Assembly (NCBI GenBank): GCA_023392595.1 | Contig: JAEVYU010000029.1 | Location: 1 to 64,000, forward strand | DNA: 64,000 nt | Direction: 5' to 3' | From: Bacillota bacterium | GTDB lineage: Bacteria > Bacillota > UBA4882 > UBA8346 | Part shown: positions 36,140 to 43,863 of the stretch, in pieces | How positions within the stretch are numbered: the stretch's first letter is position 1 | Layout: each line of letters begins with the position of its first letter | Program-made: the position numbers and the translations under genes | The notes under the pieces: model-generated | What the model was told of the DNA's origin: nothing | Seen by the model: the letters and a program-made list of their open reading frames with translations, nothing else | The model's database searches: none

Positions 36140-36964
36140 TTAGTCTGCGATACCGTATTCAATCAACAATTGCTCTAATTCTTCAATAGCTAAAGGCTTG
36201 GGGATTACAAACATGTCGTTTTCATCGATCCTTTTGGCCAAATTGCGATAATGTTGGGCTTGGGGGTGGGTTGGATCGTAATCAATCACGGTCTTCCGGT
36301 TAATCTCGGCCTTTTGGACCATATTGTCACGGGGTACGAAATAAATCATTTGGGTGCCGATCTTTTTCGCCAATGCTTGAATCATTGCTTCTTCGTTATC
36401 AACCTTACGGCTGTTGCAAATCAGGCCGCCCAACCGAACTCCGCCGGCCTCGGCGAACTTCATAATCCCTTTACAGATATTATTGGCCGCATACATTGCC
36501 ATCATCTCACCGGAGACAACAATGTAAATTTCCTGGGCTTTTCCCTCGCGAATCGGCATTGCAAATCCGCCGCATACAACGTCGCCTAAAACATCGTAAA
36601 AAGCATAATCAAGTTCTTTATCAGCATCGTAGGCGCCGAGCTGTTCCAACATATTGATGGAAGTGATGATTCCACGGCCGGCACAACCAACGCCAGGTTC
36701 TGGACCGCCTGATTCCACACATAGCGTATTGCCGTAACCGGTACGCATAATGTATTCCAGGTCGATGTCCTCGCCTTCTTCCCTTAAAGTATCCAGCACT
36801 GACTTCTGGGCAAGTCCCCCCAGCAATAAACGGGTCGAATCAGCTTTAGGGTCGCAACCGACTACCATAACCTTTTTTCCTGCTTCCGCCAAACCTGCCA
36901 CCGTGTTCTGGGTGGTCGTCGATTTCCCGATACCACCCTTACCATAAATTGCAATTTTGCGCAT
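36140..36964 (-). CDS. nifH: Nitrogenase iron protein (dinitrogenase reductase)
   Basis: 274 residues. The P loop is YGKGGIGKSTTTQN, and the [4Fe-4S] cysteines are Cys94 (PGVGCAGRG) and Cys131 (DVVCGGFAM). Arg97, the residue modified by DraT in some bacteria, is present, but no draT/draG genes occur in the window, which fits control by NifI instead. NifH passes electrons to NifDK with ATP hydrolysis and also serves cofactor synthesis. AAAGGTAGG precedes the ATG. It is the first gene of the cluster, behind a promoter flanked by repeated operators. Confidence 0.97.
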   Translation of the reverse strand: MRKIAIYGKGGIGKSTTTQNTVAGLAEAGKKVMVVGCDPKADSTRLLLGGLAQKSVLDTLREEGEDIDLEYIMRTGYGNTLCVESGGPEPGVGCAGRGIITSINMLEQLGAYDADKELDYAFYDVLGDVVCGGFAMPIREGKAQEIYIVVSGEMMAMYAANNICKGIMKFAEAGGVRLGGLICNSRKVDNEEAMIQALAKKIGTQMIYFVPRDNMVQKAEINRKTVIDYDPTHPQAQHYRNLAKRIDENDMFVIPKPLAIEELEQLLIEYGIAD

Positions 36965-36995
36965 CTGTCATACCTACCTTTCAAAAAGAGTTTTT

Positions 36996-37194
36996 GTAAG
37001 TTTTGTGTTAGGTTATTTATAAAATATAACATTCTCTGTAAAAAGTCAATCGATATCTAACACAAACATTACAAAATCCAGTTAACAATAAGTTACAGGG
37101 TATTCAATGTGTTGTATACAAAACACGTCCTGCCTAGCTGTTCTTTTTCGAAAATTTGTTGTCATAAAATTTTTCATCATAACACAAACGTAAC
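36996..37194 (-). promoter_or_regulatory. nif promoter with three copies of a 15 bp operator-like motif
   Basis: On the minus strand TTGACT (37049-37044) and TATTTT (37026-37021) stand 17 bases apart, a sigma-70-type promoter; no sigma-54 -24/-12 pattern is seen. A motif GTAATGTTTGTGTTA lies at 37072-37058 just upstream of the -35. An inverted copy (GTAAGTTTTGTGTTA on the plus strand) lies at 36996-37010 just downstream of the -10. A third copy GTTACGTTTGTGTTA lies at 37194-37180. The shared core is TTTGTGTTA (TTTTGTGTTA in the inverted copy). A repressor bound at the two inner copies would close the promoter. The regulator is not in the window. Confidence 0.6.
37109..37126. promoter_or_regulatory. 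Near-perfect palindrome in the nif upstream region
   Basis: GTGTTGTATACAAAACAC has central GTATAC with GTGTT/AACAC arms and one pair out of register. It shares the GTGTT element with the 15 bp motif and lies between the second and third copies, so it may be a further binding site. Confidence 0.4.
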
Positions 37195-37205
37195 ATTAGT
37201 TGACA

Positions 37206-37236
37206 ATAAAAAAGCAAAGCCCCGTTTCGGCTTTGC
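37206..37236 (-). terminator. Terminator of the EVE/rhomboid/ABC-F operon
   Basis: GCAAAGCC (37214-37221) and GGCTTTGC (37229-37236) pair perfectly; on the minus strand the hairpin is followed by six T. It separates this operon from the nif promoter. Confidence 0.8.
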
Positions 37237-37341
37237 CTGTTCTTACTATTCCAATCAATCGAATGTTTTTAGCCTGATATACTGATATATCTGAGTTTCA
37301 GAACGAATTGCGTAAATCTTTTATAAGCGTCAGAAGCGCCT

Positions 37342-38943
37342 CTAACCCACCATCTGTAAATCCCGTTTTTCAAGATATTCATCATAGCTCATCCGCTGGT
37401 CGATTATGCCTTGCGGAGTTATTTCAATAATCCGGTTGGCCACCGTCTGAACGAATTGGTGATCATGAGAAGTAAAAAGCAACGTTCCTTTATAATTAAT
37501 TAATCCGTTGTTAAGAGCGGTTATTGATTCCAAATCCAGATGATTGGTGGGTTCGTCCAGGATAAGCACATTGGCCCCTGAAAGCATCATCCGGGCCAGC
37601 ATACAACGGACCCTTTCTCCACCGGATAAAACTTGCGCTTTTTTGAGGGCTTCGTCTCCGGAAAATAAAACCCGTCCGAGCCAACCCCGTAGAAAGGTCT
37701 CGGTTTGGTCTTTAGAGAATTGGCGTAACCAATCCACCAGCGACAATTCGACTCCTTGAAAAAAGGCCGTGTTATCTTTGGGAAAATAAGTTCGGGAGGT
37801 AGTAACCCCCCACTGAAAAGAACCGCTGTCGGCCTTTATTTCTTCCGTTAGGATTTCAAAAAGCATCGTTTTAGCCAATCCTTCGGGCCCGACGAAAGCA
37901 ATTTTGTCACCTTTGAGTACCCTGAAACTGATGTTTTCCAAAACAACTTCGTTCCCATTTTTCCTGGTCAAGTTTTTAACTTCCAACAATTCGTTACCGG
38001 CTTCCCGGTCGGGTTTAAAATCAATAAACGGATATTTACGGGAAGACGGCTTAATATCTTCCAACACTAAGCTTTCCAACTGTTTCTTCCGCGAGGTGGC
38101 TTGTTTTGACTTCGAGGCGTTGGCGCTGAACCGTTGAATAAATTCTTGCAATTCTTTCATTTTGGCCTCGGTTTTCTTATTAGCGTCTTTCAACTGTTTT
38201 AAAACCAACTGGCTGGATTCATACCAAAAATCATAATTGCCGACATATAACTGAATTTTATGATAATCAATATCGGCGATATGCGTACATACCTTATTCA
38301 AGAAATGCCGGTCATGGGAGACCACAATCACCGTATTTTCAAAGTTATATAAAAAATTTTCCAACCAAGTTATTGAAGCTAAGTCTAAATGGTTGGTGGG
38401 TTCATCCAAAAGCAAAATATCCGGATTGCCAAACAATGCCTGGGCCAAAAGGACCCTCACTTTTTTATTATCGTCCAGCTCCAGCATTTTTTTGTCGTGA
38501 AGGGCGACCTCAATACCCAGGCCGTTTAAAAGTTTGGCTGCGTCGGATTCGGCATCCCATCCGTTCAGTTCCACAAATTCCCCTTCGAGGTCGGCAATTT
38601 TCAAGCCATCCGCATCCGAAAAATCCGGTTTCGAGTATAAGGCCTCTTTCTCCTTCATGATGGCATAAAGCCGTTGATGCCCCATGATGACTGTTTGTAA
38701 TACCGGAAATTGATCGTACTCAAAGTGGTTCTGTTTCAAAACTGCCAGTCTTTCACCAGGTGTAATACTCACTTCTCCATTACTGGGTTCAATATCTCCG
38801 GCCAGTATTTTTAAAAAGGTGGATTTTCCGGAGCCGTTGGCTCCGATCAGGCCGTAACAATTTCCGGCCGAAAATTTGATATTAACATTTTCAAATAAGG
38901 CTCTGCCTCCAAAACGCAAAGTTAATCCAGTGGTGCTAATCAT
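37342..38943 (-). CDS. ABC-F family ATPase (YkpA/YbiT-like)
   Basis: 533 residues without membrane segments, two ABC domains. Walker A1 is GLIGANGSGKST, Walker B1 DILLLDEPTNHLDL; the second half has LSGGERVRCMLARMML and VLILDEPTNHLDL. Walker A2 is altered to FVGPEGLAKTML, and the first signature is LDDNKKVRVLLAQAL instead of LSGG, as in the YbiT branch. The linker between the two halves (about 240-300) is rich in Lys and Glu, as in translation-associated ABC-F proteins that bind the ribosomal E site. It overlaps the rhomboid-like gene by four bases. Antibiotic resistance cannot be inferred. Confidence 0.9.
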   Translation of the reverse strand: MISTTGLTLRFGGRALFENVNIKFSAGNCYGLIGANGSGKSTFLKILAGDIEPSNGEVSITPGERLAVLKQNHFEYDQFPVLQTVIMGHQRLYAIMKEKEALYSKPDFSDADGLKIADLEGEFVELNGWDAESDAAKLLNGLGIEVALHDKKMLELDDNKKVRVLLAQALFGNPDILLLDEPTNHLDLASITWLENFLYNFENTVIVVSHDRHFLNKVCTHIADIDYHKIQLYVGNYDFWYESSQLVLKQLKDANKKTEAKMKELQEFIQRFSANASKSKQATSRKKQLESLVLEDIKPSSRKYPFIDFKPDREAGNELLEVKNLTRKNGNEVVLENISFRVLKGDKIAFVGPEGLAKTMLFEILTEEIKADSGSFQWGVTTSRTYFPKDNTAFFQGVELSLVDWLRQFSKDQTETFLRGWLGRVLFSGDEALKKAQVLSGGERVRCMLARMMLSGANVLILDEPTNHLDLESITALNNGLINYKGTLLFTSHDHQFVQTVANRIIEITPQGIIDQRMSYDEYLEKRDLQMVG

Positions 38944-39749
38944 TGAACGTCCTTCCTTTTTACATGGTGATGAATTTTAATATGTTTACTGCAATATTCA
39001 TATGCAGGATCACAATCCGGGCAATGATGAAAAGTCATAGCGGGATCGGTCTTCTCGGTCATCCCGCAATATTCACAGACATGGAGCGGAGCGATATAGT
39101 TATCGGCGGCCTTTTCAAAACTTTTGCGGTTTTCATAGGCCCCACGACTCCGACGGGTCCGTTGAATAATGTCGGGGCCGAAAAAGAGCAAATAGTTAGC
39201 AAGGGAAACCACTGCCACTATTTTATCAGAAAGTGGTTGGGTTATAACGGTAAAACCTATTATTGCCCAGTAAAACCAGGATAAATACTTAACTTTCAGG
39301 GGGATAATAAAGAAAATTAAAATTTCATAATTAGGGAACAGGTAGGCAAAGGCCAAAAACAATGACAAATTAAGATAAACTCCAGTAACCCCGCCCCCGG
39401 TGAGAAAAGCGGCTATCGTAGTAGCGATCATCCCCACCAGATAATAAAAGTTAAATTTAAAACTGCCCCACTCTTGCTCCAGACTGACTCCAACCGTATA
39501 ATAGAACAACAACACAAATACAATGAATAGTAAGGACATGGTAGGCGGGATAAAGATATAGGTAATTAAACGCCAAATTTGCCCTTGCATTACACGGACT
39601 GGATCGAGGATCAATGTATCTCGCACAGTGTTTGTATTATCTAAAAACATTAAAAAGAAAACAAAAGCATTTAAAATAATAATGTAATACATCAATCCGG
39701 GAATTGCAAAACGGCCGAATTTCCGATCCAGCTTATTTAACCAGTTCAT
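38940..39749 (-). CDS. Rhomboid-like membrane protein with C-terminal zinc-ribbon motif
   Basis: 269 residues. Six hydrophobic segments follow the order of the rhomboid family, with a loop before TM2 (LDPVRVMQGQIWRLITYIF) that matches its WR motif. The expected catalytic GxSx is replaced: GVYLNLSLFLAFAYLF has no GASG, and no partnered His is obvious in the last helix, so it may be an inactive member. After the membrane part comes HVCEYCGMTEK...HHCPDCDPAYEYCSKHIKIHHH, a zinc-binding candidate. It sits two bases after the EVE gene and overlaps the ABC-F gene. Confidence 0.75.
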   Translation of the reverse strand: MNWLNKLDRKFGRFAIPGLMYYIIILNAFVFFLMFLDNTNTVRDTLILDPVRVMQGQIWRLITYIFIPPTMSLLFIVFVLLFYYTVGVSLEQEWGSFKFNFYYLVGMIATTIAAFLTGGGVTGVYLNLSLFLAFAYLFPNYEILIFFIIPLKVKYLSWFYWAIIGFTVITQPLSDKIVAVVSLANYLLFFGPDIIQRTRRSRGAYENRKSFEKAADNYIAPLHVCEYCGMTEKTDPAMTFHHCPDCDPAYEYCSKHIKIHHHVKRKDVQ

Positions 39750-39751
39750 TG

Positions 39752-40189
39752 TTACACTCCTATGAGTTTTTCATTTTTGACACCGGCGAGTTGGAGGACA
39801 AGTTCCCAGTGTTCACTCTTTACCGGCATCACCGAAAGCCGGGGCTCGGATATCAGTTGCCATCCCCCAAAGAGCGGGTTTTGTTTAACGGTTTTTAAGG
39901 AAACGGTCCGGGGCAATGGATAACGGGGGATTAAATCCACCGCCATAAATTTAGGATCCCCGGCTTCCGGGTCGGGATAGGGCAAAGAGACAACTTCCGC
40001 AACCCCGATAATGGCTTTTTCTTTGCCGGTATGATAAATGAAAACCTGATCCCCCGGAGTCATTCCTTTCATATACTTGATGGCCCGAAAATTACGGACG
40101 CCGTTCCAACGGTCACGGCCCAGACGGACCAGATCAAAGTAACTGTACTGCTCCGGCTCGGTTTTTACCAGCCAGTAGTCCAGAGTCAT
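39752..40189 (-). CDS. EVE domain (PUA-like) protein
   Basis: 145 residues. YWLVKTEPEQYSYFDL at the N-terminus, RWNGVRNFRAIKYMKGM, GDQVFIYHTGKEKAIIGVAEV and the C-terminal RLSVMPVKSEHWELVLQL are the EVE pattern. EVE domains adopt a PUA-like fold and several bind modified bases in DNA or RNA. The ATG at 40189 follows GGAAGGTG closely; a TTG at 40207 lies upstream. First gene of the three-gene operon with the rhomboid-like and ABC-F proteins; the ABC-F partner points to a translation-related role, which is inference. Confidence 0.88.
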   Translation of the reverse strand: MTLDYWLVKTEPEQYSYFDLVRLGRDRWNGVRNFRAIKYMKGMTPGDQVFIYHTGKEKAIIGVAEVVSLPYPDPEAGDPKFMAVDLIPRYPLPRTVSLKTVKQNPLFGGWQLISEPRLSVMPVKSEHWELVLQLAGVKNEKLIGV

Positions 40190-40277
40190 CACCTTCCAAA
40201 AACTCAATCAAAATTTTAAAGGCTATCCTGACTATTTTACCAATTATTTGTCATAAAATGAATAAAATCTTCCGATT

Positions 40278-41495
40278 TTATTCGCCCGTAGGATTATTTT
40301 TTTTAGGGTAAATCGCTGCTAAACCTCCAGTAGAGGTTTCCCGGTAAGATAATTTCAAATCCCGTCCGGTTTGGCTCATGGTTTTGACAACTTCATCAAA
40401 ACTGATCCGGTGACGGCCGTCCGACAGCAGAGCATATTCCGCCGAATCCAAGGCCCTTGTTGCGGCGAAGGCGTTTCGCTCGATACAGGGGATTTGCACC
40501 AATCCCGCTACCGGATCGCAGGTTAATCCTAAATGATGTTCAAATCCCATTTCAGCGGCATACTCCACCTGGGCCGGAGAACCGCCCAAAAGTTGCACCG
40601 CAGCGCCGGCCGCCATGGCGCAGGCGGTCCCGATTTCGCCCTGACAGCCTACCTCGGCGCCGGAGATGGAGCCGTTAGTCTTTACCAGATTACCGATTAA
40701 ACCGGCAGTGGCTAAGGCATGTAAAATGGTCTTTTCAGGCAAATGATTCGTTTCTTGCAGATAATATAAGACGGCGGGAAGAACTCCGCAGGAACCGCAG
40801 GTGGGCGCGGTGACGATCTGCCCTCCGGCGGCATTCTCCTCCGAAACGGCCAGCGAGTAGGCAAACAGCAAATTGGCCCGTTGAAAAGAACCCCGATCTT
40901 GCCTGGCCTTTAAAAAAAAGGAAAAGCTTTTCCGGGGCAGCTTGAGTTCGCCGGGTAAAATTCCCACTCCATTGCAACCCCGCTTTACACTATCCCGCAT
41001 CACATGCCATACTTTCTTGAGATATTCCCAAATGGCCTCTCCTTCTTGCTCAACCACATAACACCATAAAGGTTCGGCTTTTTGGGAGACATGGGCTACG
41101 ATTTCTTCCATTGAGTTTAAGTTATAAAGATTATGCTGAAGCTCACTAGCGCCTTCAACCTTCAGGGCTCCCCCTCCGATGCTGTAGACACGCCAGGAGC
41201 CCATACCAACACCATCGGCATCCAAGGCTTCAAACTCCATACCGTTGGGGTGAAGCGGCAACTCTGTTTCGGGATGCCAAATCAGCTCCACCAGGTGGGG
41301 TTTTAAAGCCTCGGTAATTGCCTGATCGGTTAAATGCCCTTTACCGGTTGCCGCCAAACTGCCATAGAGAGTCACCCGGAATTGGGAAGCGTTGGGTTGC
41401 TCAGCCAAAAAAATTTCAGCTGCCTTACGGGGACCCATGGTATGGCTAGCCGATGGACCATAGCCGATCCGAAATAATTCCGTCAAAGATTCCAT
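40278..41495 (-). CDS. sdaA: L-serine ammonia-lyase, iron-sulfur type
   Basis: 405 residues, a single chain with the beta domain first (GYGPSASHTMGPRKAAEIF) and the alpha domain after residue 150. The [4Fe-4S] cysteines are in TAPTCGSCGVLP, GAEVGCQGEIG and LTCDPVAGLVQIPC. The enzyme deaminates L-serine to pyruvate and ammonia, without PLP. It is about 50 residues shorter than the E. coli enzymes, mainly in the first domain. The ATG at 41495 has AAAGG seven bases upstream. The oxygen-sensitive cluster suits an anaerobe. Confidence 0.93.
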   Translation of the reverse strand: MESLTELFRIGYGPSASHTMGPRKAAEIFLAEQPNASQFRVTLYGSLAATGKGHLTDQAITEALKPHLVELIWHPETELPLHPNGMEFEALDADGVGMGSWRVYSIGGGALKVEGASELQHNLYNLNSMEEIVAHVSQKAEPLWCYVVEQEGEAIWEYLKKVWHVMRDSVKRGCNGVGILPGELKLPRKSFSFFLKARQDRGSFQRANLLFAYSLAVSEENAAGGQIVTAPTCGSCGVLPAVLYYLQETNHLPEKTILHALATAGLIGNLVKTNGSISGAEVGCQGEIGTACAMAAGAAVQLLGGSPAQVEYAAEMGFEHHLGLTCDPVAGLVQIPCIERNAFAATRALDSAEYALLSDGRHRISFDEVVKTMSQTGRDLKLSYRETSTGGLAAIYPKKNNPTGE

Positions 41496-41575
41496 AGCCA
41501 ATCCTTTAAAGTTTATTTATTTTATTGTTTCCTAATATATATGGATGAATATTTTTCGAGCCTAATTTTCCGCTG

Positions 41576-43744
41576 CTATTTTTTCAATTTAGCCAGAGCA
41601 TCCGCTAATGCCGTATTGACCAACTCGTTTTGGTTTTGATTGCGGATATATTTTTGCACGTCCCGTTTATTGGTGCTGCCTTTTTCCCCTTCTCGCCGTT
41701 TGGAGAAAGCGCTTAATTTTTCACGGTAACCACAGGAGCAAGTGAAGGTTTTTCCTTCCCCTTCGCCGCGAAGTTCCATTCTTTTATGACACTGAGGGCA
41801 GCGGGCATTGGAAGTCAAGGAGATATTCTGACGATACCCGCACTCCCGATCCTGGCAGACATACATTTCACCCCTTTTACCTTTCACCTGCAAAAGGAAT
41901 TTACCGCACTGAGGGCATTTTACCCGGGTCAAATTATCATGCCGGTAACTATGACTGCTTCCTACAATCATAGACACCAACTGTTCCGTATACTCTTTGA
42001 TCCCCTTGATAAAGTTGGCCCCGGCGGCCTTACCCCGGCTGATATCATTCAATTGCTGTTCCCATTTGGCGGTTAATTCCGGAGATTTCAACTCTTCCGG
42101 CACCAGCCCGATAAGCTGGGTTCCCTTGGAGGTAGGAACGATTTCTTTATCCCTGCGCTCCATGTAGAAGGAGTTGAATAACTTCTCAATAATCTCGGCC
42201 CGGGTAGCCGGGGTCCCCAAACCGCTGGTGTTCTCGATGGCCTCCCGTAATTCCCGATCTTCAATCCATTTACCGGGATGTTCCATGGCCGATAATAAAG
42301 TCGCCTCGGTATAGCGGGCCGGCGGTTTGGTCTTCGCCGCGATGGTTTTTGCCCCCGACACTTTGAAGGAATCCCCCTGGTTGATAGCAGGGAGAGATTG
42401 GGCGGATTCCTGATCATCCCCATCATCCTCAATGCCGTCTTGATAGACAGTACGCCAACCCTTGGATTGAATGACTTTTCCGTGAGCAGTAAACGAATGT
42501 CCGTGAACTTCAAATTTCACAGTGGTCTGTTCATATTCAAAGGGGGGTGAAAGCACAGCCAGAAACCGTTTAACGATTAAGTCGTATATTTTCAGTTCTT
42601 CCGGGCTGAGTTTCGACAAATAGACCGGTTCTTCCGTGGGAATAATCGCGTGATGATCGGTGACTTTGGCGTTATTCACCAACCTTGACGACGGCTTGAT
42701 TTTACTCTTTAAAAGCCGCCGGGCCTTTTCGGCGTAAGGGCCCACGGCGATGCTTTCCAATCTCTCCGGCAGGGTCCCGACAATATCTTCGCTGATATAA
42801 CGGGAATCCGTTCTGGGATAGGACACCAGTTTATGAACCTCATAAAGCTGCTGCATGGTGGAAGAGGTTTGTTTGGCGGAGAAACCATATTTGCGGTTGG
42901 CGTCTCTCTGAAGCTCCGTTAAATCATAGGCCAGCGGCGGCAATTCGTTCTTCCGCTCTTTTTTCACTTCAATGACCGTTCCACTTCCGCCGCTTACTTC
43001 GGCCACGATTTTCTCGGCAACGGTTTTATCAAAAAGACGATTTTGACCGTTCTTATCCTGCCATTGCAGGGAAAAATGGGGTACGGAAATTTGAATGGTC
43101 CAATAATCTTTGGGGACAAATTCCTTAATTTCTTTCTCACGGGCTACCACCAAGGCGAGGGTGGGAGTTTGAACCCTGCCGGCCGAAAGCTGGGCATTGT
43201 ATTTACAGGTAAGAGCCCGGGTGACATTCAGTCCCACGAGCCAATCCGCCTCCGCCCGACTTTCCGCGGCGGCATAAAGCCGTTCATAGTCCTTGCCCGG
43301 CCGTAAATTGGCAAAACCTTCGCGGATCGCCCGTTCGGTTTGGGAAGAAATCCACAAACGCTTAATGGTCTTATGAAAACCCACTTTGTCAATGATCCAG
43401 CGAGCAACCAGTTCCCCTTCCCGTCCGGCATCGGTGGCAATAATCAACTCGGTGATCTCCGGGAGCCTCATCAAGTTTTTAACCACCCCGAACTGTTTGG
43501 CGGTCTCCCGGATCACCGTCAGCTCCATCTTGGGCGGCAGCATCGGCAAATCTTCCGCTCTCCAAGTTTGATATTTCTTGTCATAGGCTTCCGGATCGGC
43601 TAAAGTAACCAAATGGCCCAAGGCCCAGGAAACGATATACCGGGAGCCGATAAAACAGCCATTGCCTTTTTGATTGCATTGAAGGACTTTGGCCAATTCC
43701 CGCCCTACGGAAGGTTTTTCAGCCAGCACTAAACTTTTACCCAT
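41576..43744 (-). CDS. topB: DNA topoisomerase III
   Basis: 722 residues of the type IA topoisomerases. TOPRIM domain with LVLAEKPSVGRELAKVL and ELIIATDAGREGELVARWI; the active-site Tyr is in VSYPRTDSRYISEDI; NVTRALTCKYNAQLSAGRVQTPT is the usual core. Two C-terminal zinc ribbons follow (CPQCGKFLLQVKGKRGEMYV then CPQCHKRMELRGEG). The Lys-rich last 40 residues are less conserved. It relaxes or decatenates DNA during replication. GGAG lies before the ATG. Confidence 0.94.
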   Translation of the reverse strand: MGKSLVLAEKPSVGRELAKVLQCNQKGNGCFIGSRYIVSWALGHLVTLADPEAYDKKYQTWRAEDLPMLPPKMELTVIRETAKQFGVVKNLMRLPEITELIIATDAGREGELVARWIIDKVGFHKTIKRLWISSQTERAIREGFANLRPGKDYERLYAAAESRAEADWLVGLNVTRALTCKYNAQLSAGRVQTPTLALVVAREKEIKEFVPKDYWTIQISVPHFSLQWQDKNGQNRLFDKTVAEKIVAEVSGGSGTVIEVKKERKNELPPLAYDLTELQRDANRKYGFSAKQTSSTMQQLYEVHKLVSYPRTDSRYISEDIVGTLPERLESIAVGPYAEKARRLLKSKIKPSSRLVNNAKVTDHHAIIPTEEPVYLSKLSPEELKIYDLIVKRFLAVLSPPFEYEQTTVKFEVHGHSFTAHGKVIQSKGWRTVYQDGIEDDGDDQESAQSLPAINQGDSFKVSGAKTIAAKTKPPARYTEATLLSAMEHPGKWIEDRELREAIENTSGLGTPATRAEIIEKLFNSFYMERRDKEIVPTSKGTQLIGLVPEELKSPELTAKWEQQLNDISRGKAAGANFIKGIKEYTEQLVSMIVGSSHSYRHDNLTRVKCPQCGKFLLQVKGKRGEMYVCQDRECGYRQNISLTSNARCPQCHKRMELRGEGEGKTFTCSCGYREKLSAFSKRREGEKGSTNKRDVQKYIRNQNQNELVNTALADALAKLKK

Positions 43745-43863
43745 CTTTTTAATCTCCGAATCCTAGTGTGAAAGTAACATCCGGATCATTGTTTCTATAA
43801 TGGGGAGAGGATATCCTGCCAAAACATTTGGCGAAAGGAAGGAATGATCATCATTAACTCCTG

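Noticed and set aside
36965..37341. Sigma-54 promoter or NifA site upstream of nifH
   Set aside because: No TGGC-N9-TTGC pattern and no TGT-N10-ACA pair in a suitable position; a -35/-10 pair is present instead.
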